Positions 55,401 through 64,000 of a stretch of DNA of 64,000 nucleotides are shown in pieces; positions within the stretch are counted from its first letter, which is position 1; the number at the start of each line of letters is the position of its first letter. A program made the position numbers and the translations under genes. Under the pieces are notes generated by a model. The model worked only from the letters and a program-made list of their open reading frames with translations. It searched no databases and was not told where the DNA came from. Origin of the DNA: Lutjanus erythropterus (lineage: Eukaryota > Chordata > Actinopteri > Lutjaniformes > Lutjanidae); NCBI GenBank assembly GCA_020091685.1, contig CM034591.1, forward strand, positions 31,827,555 through 31,891,554. Direction: 5' to 3'.

Positions 55401-56595
55401 GTAATTATCACACAGCTTCAAAAAACTAATTTTCAAAGTAAATTAGGTACATTAACTTTCAGAAAATAAATAAAAGGATTTTGCAAAGATAACTTGTATG
55501 CACTTCTGTTTGAGTTTTAAGTATTTTCAGTCCTCTATTGAATTGTTCTTCCATTCAGGAAGAGGGATCCCTCCTTTTGATTTTACCTGATTAAGGTGGC
55601 CATTATGGTATGGTATGTATGGACTAAAATGCACACTTAAACTCAGTTTAATTCAGACTGAGGGCTTAGGTGACCCTCACTTCCATTGCCATTTAAATTA
55701 TGGACAGTAGGCAGAGCGATAAAGTACAGAGTGAAGATGTAAAGACATGGGAAAATGACAAAGGGCAATCCATGAGATAATCCTAATTTAATGAACCACT
55801 CTAAAATCATACTACTACTACTGTTGGGGTACAAACCTGAAGCATGAAACCAACCAACCATACATTAATAAGTCATCATCCTATTCTGCTCTCACAAGTT
55901 AGAGATGCTAAATTAAGGCAGAACACGACTCAAAATCCCAATAAATGTGACCGACTTACCTGAGAACAACAACAATTGGACTCTCACTGCCAGTGACAAC
56001 CATCAGTCCCTTCCAGATCATCAGCGCCGAGGAAACAATCATACCAAAGTTCAGCACCTGGTAATAGAGCTGCAAACAGAAACGCAACATTAATACTTTA
56101 AAACCATGTGTGTGCCTATACAGCTATAAATAAGACAATTCAAGGTATAAACTAGAGACCAACTCAATACCGTTAGTTAAATTTTTGATTTTTGCACCGT
56201 ATACTGAGATAACAATAAATTCACTGGTAATTCATTGGTAAGCACATCTGGTGTTAGATTTTAGCTAACAGTGCCATGACAATTGTGTGGTAAAATGAAG
56301 AAAACAGCTAGCTACACTTAAGCCATGACTGTTGTTTGAACAAGGTTTCTATGTGTCTTTCACGCTGCAGTAGAAAGGGGGCATTTTGAAAGACACAGGT
56401 GCATAAAACAGTTCACTTTCTATGTTGCTAACAAGTGATACACTGGCTGCAGATTTAAAAAGCGGTCGACGGCTAGTTAACGTTAGCTCTACAATACAAA
56501 GAGGCGGTCGTAACATCAGAGGAAACTAAAGCTCTGGCACCTACCTGCCGCTTATTCATGCGACGAACATCGTCAAGAAAGTCTAAAGATAACAT
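52466..56595 (-). CDS. sec11a: Signal peptidase complex catalytic subunit SEC11A
   Basis: Minus-strand coding exons: 56595-56545, 56069-55960, 54931-54782, 54534-54415, 52708-52651, 52516-52466. They join in frame to 179 aa, the same length as human SEC11A. A single membrane anchor (about residues 17-36) precedes the SGSMEP box with catalytic Ser56. His96 lies in PIVHRV, and the conserved [10 protein letters not shown] holds Asp116 and Asp122. This is the endoplasmic reticulum signal peptidase (family S26B, Ser-His-Asp), which removes signal peptides from secretory proteins in complex with SPCS1-3. The C-terminal exon encodes a second hydrophobic stretch ending LVHRE. All introns are GT-AG. 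Intron 5, downstream of the TKGD exon, holds an old dispersed repeat (52880-53240). sec11a follows nmb in the same orientation, as in human. Confidence 0.97.
52880..53240. repeat. Dispersed repeat family R1, copy 2, in sec11a intron 5
   Basis: Reverse orientation relative to the copy at 1950: TAAAGGGCTCATTCTAAGGT, CTTATTTTCAGGTGATTAAA, GAATATTATATTCCATTTCT and a TACTGGACCT end. It lies well inside the intron. Confidence 0.6.
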
Positions 56596-56730
56596 TGTTG
56601 CAAACACTACTGGGTAGAAAAAGCACCTAAATCACATTAAAACGTTTAAAGTAACGAGCATATGGATGCACGGCTGAGCAGAGAAACTTGTATCTGAATC
56701 TTCCGGGTGCGCTGGACCGGAAGTCCCGCC
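56596..56730 (-). promoter_or_regulatory. sec11a: sec11a TATA-less promoter with ETS sites
   Basis: About 105-130 bases upstream of the sec11a start codon are CTTCCGG (56700-56706) and ACCGGAAGT (56716-56724), two close, oppositely oriented ETS/GABP-type sites in a locally GC-rich stretch. No TATA box is seen. This is the usual promoter form of a housekeeping gene. Motif-based inference. Confidence 0.5.
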
Positions 56731-56990
56731 TCCTGTGAGCGCTGTGTTGAGGTGTCAGTTCAGGATACGAGAGAGAGCGCAGGGACTTTCCAAAACTACA
56801 ACACTGAAGTGGAACCGTTTTTCGGTGTTCAGCGGTGTTTTACAGGGGTTTGCAAGAGCCAAAATGTTATTCATGAAAGAGTTACATTCAAATACGGACA
56901 AAAATGTGAAACAGCTGGAGGACAATTATTATTGTATCCTAAATGGAACATTATAGCCTGTGAACTATTTATATTATGTTAGTTAGTTAG

Positions 56991-56995
56991 ATAGG

Positions 56996-57032
<37 letters not shown>

Positions 57033-57033
57033 G

Positions 57034-57087
<54 letters not shown>

Positions 57088-57088
57088 G
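56991..57088. repeat. (GATA)n tetranucleotide array
   Basis: About 24 GATA units with one GGTA and one GATG variant, starting about 400 bases upstream of the sec11a start codon. Confidence 0.97.
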
Positions 57089-57394
57089 TCCGAGCTTTTA
57101 AAATATATTTTCCCAAGATAATTGAAGAGTAAAAGTCAAAAACCCTCAATATATTTTGCAGATTGAAGCCATGCCTGCCAAAGCTTTTGCAAACCCTGGC
57201 AGCTACATTATACTTTTTCCTTCATACTAATTTGTCTGCAAATTTAAACAATCAACTGAAAGTCTGTTTCAGTCTGCAGAGCTGAGGAAAACTGCAGTCA
57301 GGTTATAATTCTCTCTGGGTTTGTTTGTCAGCCGTTTGAGTCATTGTTTTTATTTAAAAAAAAAACTATAAATCTTTAAATGTCTTAAAGACAG

Positions 57395-57575
57395 GGCTAC
57401 AGGATTTGGCGTGGCAGTGCAACATGAAGAGGACCTGCAGCCCATAGACAGCTCATCCTAAGGTAAAAAAAAACACAACAATTTTTATTTTCATGTGATT
57501 ATACACCAATGAAAATTTACTTACGAATATTATATTCCATTTCTCCTATATTCTTAAACCCTGGACCCTTATGCC
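57395..57575. repeat. Dispersed repeat family R1, copy 3, short
   Basis: GAAGAGGACCTGCAGCCCAT, AGCTCATCCTAAGGTAAA, TTTATTTTCATGTGATTATA and GAATATTATATTCCATTTCT match the 52880 copy in order and orientation. Only the distal half is present. Confidence 0.55.
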
Positions 57576-60090
57576 ATTGTTTTGATAAGAACATTGATTA
57601 GAGCAGCTTTCAAAAAAAAGCAAAGCTTTGGTTAAACATTCATAATATGAACAGAGTAGAGTATTTCCTTCTATAATTGTGAGTCATACAAGAAAAGGCT
57701 TCCAATGAGTGACAATGACAGTTCGTATGACTCTGTTAAATCAAACAACTACCAATAAAAACAATAACACTGAATTAATAATTTATGAGACATTAATGGC
57801 TGCTTTTAAAGGTGGGTAAACTCTATTCTGCAAATAAAAGAGTGCTCCAAGTGGTTTTATGTGCCTTTACTTTCCACAACACCTATAATTAACATTTGGA
57901 CAGTCTCTCAATCAAAATTTATTATTCTAACACACAAAAAAGGAAAATCTCAGTTGACAAGTTAGATGCATTCATCACCACTAATTATTAACTGCTTTCT
58001 TTTATCATGGGCCACATCTAATTTCCTACAGGAAGTTGCTCTGACTGAATAAATGATAACATTATCAGTGACCGCACACCTGAAATCCACTAGCCATTTT
58101 TTGCTTGTTGACTCAGCCTGTGGGGATTATTAGTAAAACATACATTACACACGTTTGAGCCATCATTAAACAGTCAGGTTTATGTTAGCATTAATATGAC
58201 TCATACTTAATTGTGTTTCCCCCCCATGTTTTAAAGCTCATGTTGATTTTACAATATGTTCTGAGACTGTGTGTTTTCTGAGATATGTTTTGTTTCCCCT
58301 GATGTAATGTGTTTCAGCATCACAGATTGATTTTCCTGGGGACACACACGCACATCAATAATGGCAGGGCTATATGTCATACAAACATCATTTATAAAGT
58401 ACAGATTATTCAATCTTTCACACCAACCAACCAAGGATTTAAAATTACCTCAAATCCTTTACAGTTTTTTGTTATTTTTTAATTTTTTGACAAAACATTT
58501 TAGTTACATGTGCTGCGTCTGTGCTGCATGCATGTATATCCACTTACAGGATAACAGCAGCTGTCAAGTTCCCACACGCTGCAGTGGTCAGTTATTCATT
58601 AATGTATATGCATCTCTTTTGCAGGTTCTTGCCTCAAATTATTCTTTTCATTCAACATGTTATTTTTAGTTTTTTTGTGTGTGTGTCTTCCTTGAAGTGC
58701 AGTATGTAACTCAACTTCGGCTGTCTCAATTCATACCTCCACACAAGCTAATTCTAAGCATAAATCAACAGAATGAGAATGCTGTATGCAAAACTCAATT
58801 TCACAGTTGGTTTATCATTGCTTTACACTCCATTAGATTGTCGTGATCTCTTAACATCTTGGCTATACATTTGTCATGCTATATACAGAGGAAGTTGTGG
58901 TTGCTGCTGTTTTTAACTGCAGCTGTCGTCCTCTGTGCAGATGAGGACAGTCGTTGTGAAAAGATACCAACCGTTCTAATGATTTTAAAGACTTGTGTAT
59001 GATTTTTTTTTTTTTTTTAGCTATATTTCCCCAAAGAACATTGAGTGAAATCTGTTTAGAAGGCACTGCCTGGCAGTTTAACCTTCTACCTCACTTCCTC
59101 TTTTAAAACCCAAATGCATTTGTCACTGACACAGACAGCAATTTATATCCTAAGCTTGGTAAATTAGTTTTTAGTTTGTTTGTTTTTGTGCATGAAATAA
59201 AATTGAATTAGATGTGTCAGTACATCATTTTAAGTGTCTGTTAGATGATGTGGTTGCTGTACAGTGTTTTGAATTGACCCTTTCTACATTTTGTTTTGAT
59301 TGTTGCTGTATATACTTCTTGGCAGACTTCTTTGCTACTTATTTGTTGTTATTTATCTCTTTCGTCATTCTTACATTTTTTATTGCTGTATATCATTCTA
59401 TCAAGCCATGTCTGCTAGTTATTTGCTTTATTTGACTTTCTATTGTTGTTATCAATGTTGTTATCATATATTGTACATCCTTTTGGTCCATTTTGGTCAC
59501 ATTTAACCTGAGACAAAGTAATTTTCAGTAAAGTCCAAAATAAATATTCTGTGAAACTCAACAGAAAAAACACCACTTGTCAGGCCTTAAGCAATAAACA
59601 GCAAAAAGAAAAAGGTTGTTCAGTTCGGTATCTCAACATTTGGCCAGAGTAACACCTCCTCACCAAAACAAATCAAATGAGGATCTGTGGGAAAGTTCTA
59701 GTGGTTCAGTTTAGTTTTTACCCCAAAGAGTTTAAATCACCACCCAACAAAGTTAATCAGAGATCACCCGTGAAGGGAGATTATTGATCAGCTGGTTCCT
59801 GAGATATTTGAGCTTTTGGGGGGACTGACTTAGCTTTTCTGTCACCCGGCAGCATTCAGACATCACCACATGACTTTTAACTCTATTAAAGGAAGAAACG
59901 TGGGCCGACTACTCGAAAACCGCTAAGTGATTGGTTGTCAGGATAGACAGGAGAAAGTGGTGTGGGGTTAATTAATTCAAATTAATTGATTAATTTATTT
60001 CCCAGGGATGGTGAATATTAATAAAGATCACTGTAAATATGTCAGAATTGGCCAAAAGGCTAATATTTCTCCATAGTGGAAAAAAAATTC

Positions 60091-60309
60091 TCACAACGGA
60101 GGAGGAAGTGCATCTCTGTTTCTATTTGTCCTTTTGAGCAGTGACCACACATACATTCCTGTCTGGGCTGCCATGTCTGTCTGTCCGTCTTGTCCTGTTT
60201 CTATGGCCAGCTGGTGGTCACTCAGCATATATTTGGTGAGGATCAGTCTCTGTTTCTTGTCTCTGACAGCGTGGTTAACTTCATCATCAGCTGACTGAGG
60301 GGACTGCAT
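60091..60309 (-). other. Exon-like open frame of unknown identity
   Basis: An open minus-strand frame of about 70 codons with a varied, charged composition (for example DDEVNHAVRDKKQRL and TKYMLSDHQLAIETG), unlike the low-complexity frames around it. An AG-type acceptor (TGCAG) lies near its 5' edge, and a GTGAGA donor-like sequence sits at its 3' edge around 60089-60094. I do not recognise the family. It could be an internal exon of a gene running off the window or a chance frame. Confidence 0.2.
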
Positions 60310-61899
60310 TCAGGGTTCACCTCTTGGGTTTTTAGTGCTTTGAATGGTAATGTGTCTTTAGGACTTGAATTTAGATGTGCCCAAAATTGTATTTCCTGTT
60401 TCTGAATGTTAAATAGTTCTGTTCTGTGGGCATTGTTTGGTGATTTCCTAAAATTTATCCATAAAATTTACCTCCAAGGCCCAGTTCTAGCAGTTTTGTA
60501 CTGTGAGAAGCACACTCACACTTTAATTGTACAGATTTCTGTTTAATTCAGCAGCACATTGATGTCTGTTGTGGTTTCTTCAGGTATCCTCTCCTCCTCT
60601 GCAGAATGTGAAAGGGAGATTGCACAGCCCTATTGTACAGCGCTACATCATGGGCATAGCCATTCATATACAGCATTGAAACAACACTCATTTTATTCAG
60701 ATGTAGCCTTTAAGTTCCCCCTGTGAGAGGAAATAATGTGAGATATGCATCAGAATGGCATTATTTCATAGTCAGCAAAAGCTTGCTGTGATACGGCAGA
60801 TTAACTCAGCACTGGCACTGCGACCGGTGGCAGCCTGCGACTTTTGGTGCACCGGAGATAAAACTTTTTTCAAATGCCAACTAGTCTGTGGCATTTAGGG
60901 ACGTGTGATCCTTTTCATATAATCTCCCTAACTGGTCACAACTACCCTGGCATGCCAATTGTAATTGAGGTCAGTCAGGAACAACAATATGAGGTCAGAA
61001 TCACAGGCAGCCTTGTGAGAGGGTGGATCAGTCACGGTTCCTATTTTATTTTGGTTTTCCATTTTATTTAATGATATTTTTCTCACTGTACATTTTCATT
61101 TTGCATCTGAAATCAATGCCTTGCTGGATGTAAAGATATTATTCTATATCTGGCTATAACCTTGTACAGCTCTTGTCACTGTCTGTTGCTGCTGAGATCT
61201 GCCAGAACTATCCAAATGAAATGCAAATCAGATTTCCTGTGTGAGCATATTTTTACGTGTTGCCACACAGTGAGCCTGAATGTGAGACTGAATGCTGCAA
61301 ATGTGTTTAATGTGCTAAAGAGACGCTCTCCAAGTGTGAGATCTTCATATTAACTCAACATTATGTCCTATTAAATGAAATGGCAATTACTTAGGGCCTA
61401 AATGTACACACAAAATTTCTACAGTTGGAGACTAACAATTCTCTCATTTGCTGTGTCTTATCATGGGTATTAATGCTGAGATTACTTTGAGAGATCCAGT
61501 GCTCTTTATAACATGCCGTCAGAGCTACTCAGTGCAGCAGGGAGAGCTGTGCCAATGCATCTTTGCTCTGTAATTTTCGCGCCTCGCTCATTTTTTTCTT
61601 TGTAACGCCTTGGAATAAAACTCATTTGGATTAAGGTATGTCTCGTTGTCTGAAATTATCCCTCTCAGACAAATATGATTTTTCAAATAGACAAAGATTC
61701 TTGGCTACAATGTGAAGAAATCTTATCCTACAAAGTGAATATGGTGATTTAAGAGATGGTTTGACTTCATTTTAAAAATAACATCAGTTCATTTATTTGC
61801 CACTCAGTGATAGTTTGCGCGTAACCTTTTATGTACACTGATAACACTTAAAATTTTGTTTTTTGTATTGTGATTAGTGTGTCATTTTATTACATTGCC

Positions 61900-62133
61900 A
61901 AGAACTGCAACAATTAATTGATTATGAAATGATTATTAAATTAATCACAAACTATTTTGATAAGAGATTAATCATTATTTTTTTAAAATAAAAATGTCTG
62001 AGTTCTCTGATTTTAGCCTCTAAAATGTGAATATTTGCTGGTTTCTTTCTAGTGTCTATTACAGTAAACTTAATATATTTGGGTTGTGGACAAAAAAGGT
62101 CATTTGAAGACACTAACAGATGAAATAGACAGT
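61900..62133. mobile_element. hAT-like MITE, copy 3, right part missing
   Basis: Begins AGAACTGCAACAATTAATTG, with AATCACAAACTATTTTGATA, a CTCTAAAATGTGAATATTTG block, TTACAGTAAACTTAATAT and GGGTTGTGGACAAAAAAGGT. The right half with the inverted end is absent or unrecognisable. Confidence 0.55.
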
Positions 62134-62792
62134 GAAATGTGTTAAGCCAGTTTCCCAGATAAATTAAGAATGAACCTCAATATGTCCACAAAGAGAGTTT
62201 GGTCAAATAAAAACAGATTTGACCATTTGACAGTGCAAGTAAACAGTCATCTTGCTTGTATTCATCAACAGTATGGTGATTGAACTGACAGTAGATGGCA
62301 GAAGTGTCTTGTTTCATGATAGGCCCAATCTTCATGTTGGTATCATACCTCAGTTATACTACATCCATCCAGTCTGTTACCTCTGCAAGTCGTCATCCAC
62401 AATGCTTCTGTGTGGCTGGTCCAAACATACACCCACCCTTTGAGAAAAGAGTGATGAATAGAGTGTGTCAGGTTCAGCAGCAGGAGGACACGTTGGGAAA
62501 CTTAATGAATCGGTGATACTCGTGGGCCAAATGTCATTCAGTTTGTGTTCTATTTACTCTTCAATAAAGGGTTGTATTCATTGTTACAGAAAATTGTTTC
62601 CTTTGCCTAAAACATGAAAACAGTGGAAAATCTATGACTGCCATTATCAGTAATTCTTGATGGTGCTACATTGCAAGTGTTATTACTGTATCTGCTTTTC
62701 AACTTACTATCATTCATAGGCCTAATTGATTGCACTTTGTTGCAGACGCTTATGTTGTGTAGGCTGAAAAGTAATTTCATCATAGCCTTAAA

Positions 62793-63714
62793 CAGGTAGG
62801 GGTAGGCTGGGAACAGTTGCAACAGGGGATGGTTGCAACAAGTCTTATTCCTTCAGTCAGATACTTCCTAGAGTGATACTCATTCTGCACATGCTCAGTT
62901 AGACCCTCTCCCTACAAGAAAGACAGAAGGCACATTCAACATCTGCTGCTGCTTGAAAATAACTTGTTTTGGAGGTATGAAAGTACTTGTTTAATAAGTT
63001 TTGTCACACTCTCCTGACCTTTTCTATGAGTTAATCAAAACTTACTGACTTTGAGTTACTGTTTTGTTGACTTAAAGGTCAGTGTTATCTCGCACATAAT
63101 GTTCTGTCACGGCTAATAGAGTGGGAAGAGTTGCAACATGTTGTTGCAACTGTCCCTAAGCTAAGCAGCCATATCAAAACAGACCACACAACAGAATTTT
63201 TCAACATAAACTAGTCGTTGTGGGGTACACAAGAAGATACATGCAAATGTTTAATAAAACTTTTTTGCAAATTGTTCCATTCATCTTGACTCACACTGAA
63301 ACAGAGAGATTAAGTAGCATTTGTAACATTTGTACACTAAAGTTAGGCCTTTGTTCTATGCATAAACAAGCAAAACTCAATAACTGTTATTTTATAAATA
63401 TTAATGAATATTTAAATAATATTACAATGCCATTATAAAACAGTGCATAAAAGTTAATTAGTGAAATTTAATGTATTTTTACCATGTTGAAACCATCCCC
63501 TGATCACGTTACAACTGTCCCCTTGGTTGCAGTCAGTTGCAACATCTGACTTCTTCCTCAGTAATCATCCATAGTAATTATATTTAAATGGTTCAAGTAA
63601 TTAGCAGAAAGATGTAAGTTTAATATACAAAGATTCAGTTGGTCTAGTTCAAATAGTCTGAATAGCTAATAAAAGAGTGTCTGTCATGTGGCTGTACCCA
63701 GTCTCCCCTATTTT
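62793..63714. mobile_element. Non-autonomous DNA transposon, GGGGAGAC family B, inverted copy
   Basis: The left end reads TAGGGGTAGGCTGGGAAC with repeated GTTGCAAC. The right end reads CCCAGTCTCCCC followed by TA. Outer TA dinucleotides on both sides suggest a TA target duplication. It is about 920 bases long, as is its partner at 48901, and no coding capacity is seen. Confidence 0.7.
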
Positions 63715-64000
63715 TCACTTAAGTTCTCTTTAGAGGTGCACTTACTGGACAGCTGTAAGACCAAAACTCCTATCATACTGACGGTACATCTATTTCTGTC
63801 CTGCTGCCCGAACAGTAGATGTGTCACAGATTATAACAAAATGGTAGCGTGTAAGAAATATGGACTGTATAAAAGAAGCATCAGCTGCCTCCCACCAAAG
63901 TCTGTCATCTCTTCCCTCTGTTGACAGTGTCTGACCCTCGCATGCTACTGGACCAAATCAGAACTGACACTAAGTGAACTTTTTTGTTAAGCATACATTT

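Larger units (their letters stand above)
57100..62790. other. Gene-poor right flank
   Basis: Besides the R1 copy at 57395, the MITE at 61900 and the exon-like frame at 60091, no feature can be named. Repeat-poor stretches with homeobox-type TAATTA cores occur at 57940-58210, and a GC-containing unique stretch at 61480-61640. The short open frames at 58361-59506 are AT-rich chance frames. Confidence 0.5.

Noticed and set aside
56707-56982. A divergent gene starting opposite sec11a
   Set aside because: The 91-codon frame has no recognisable domain or splice support and runs into the GATA array.
58361-59506. Several overlapping plus-strand frames
   Set aside because: AT-rich, with Phe/Leu/Tyr/Cys-heavy translations and no family match; chance frames.

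Overview
This is a stretch of vertebrate nuclear DNA, almost certainly from a teleost (most likely percomorph) fish. The genes are split into short exons with GT-AG introns. There are long CA/TG and GATA microsatellites, broken Tc1-like transposons and many short non-autonomous DNA transposons of types common in teleost genomes. There are no bacterial operons, rRNA or tRNA genes, or CRISPR arrays. Long open frames outside the four genes below are mostly chance frames in microsatellites or repeats.

Layout. 1-22.2 kb: no convincing coding exon; dispersed repeats, microsatellites, two fold-back elements, and several repeat-poor islands that could be conserved non-coding elements. 22.39-32.14 kb (+): pstpip1, 15 coding exons, 425 aa, F-BAR plus SH3. 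34.83-39.50 kb (-): tspan3, 7 coding exons, 253 aa, converging on pstpip1. 39.5-47.5 kb: intergenic, with a Tc1 remnant nested in another element and one candidate regulatory island. 47.52-48.24 kb (-): nmb (neuromedin B precursor, 3 exons, 135 aa) with a clear TATA box. 48.9-52.4 kb: intergenic, with a non-autonomous transposon. 52.47-56.60 kb (-): sec11a (signal peptidase catalytic subunit, 6 exons, 179 aa) with an ETS-type TATA-less promoter. 56.7-64 kb: no recognised gene; a GATA array, repeats, one possible unassigned exon on the minus strand, and a second copy of the 48.9 kb transposon.

The genes do not form a pathway. pstpip1 is a cytoskeletal adaptor of blood cells, tspan3 a membrane organiser, nmb a secreted neuropeptide precursor, and sec11a the endoplasmic reticulum peptidase that removes signal peptides. 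The arrangement is informative: PSTPIP1/TSPAN3 (convergent) and NMB/SEC11A (tandem) are each neighbours on human chromosome 15, but megabases apart, whereas here the two pairs are about 8 kb apart.

The most distinctive unexplained structure is a set of five related elements bounded by AGGGGAGAC-type termini (two subfamilies, one copy carrying a nested hAT-like insertion). I did not find evidence of an undescribed multi-gene system.
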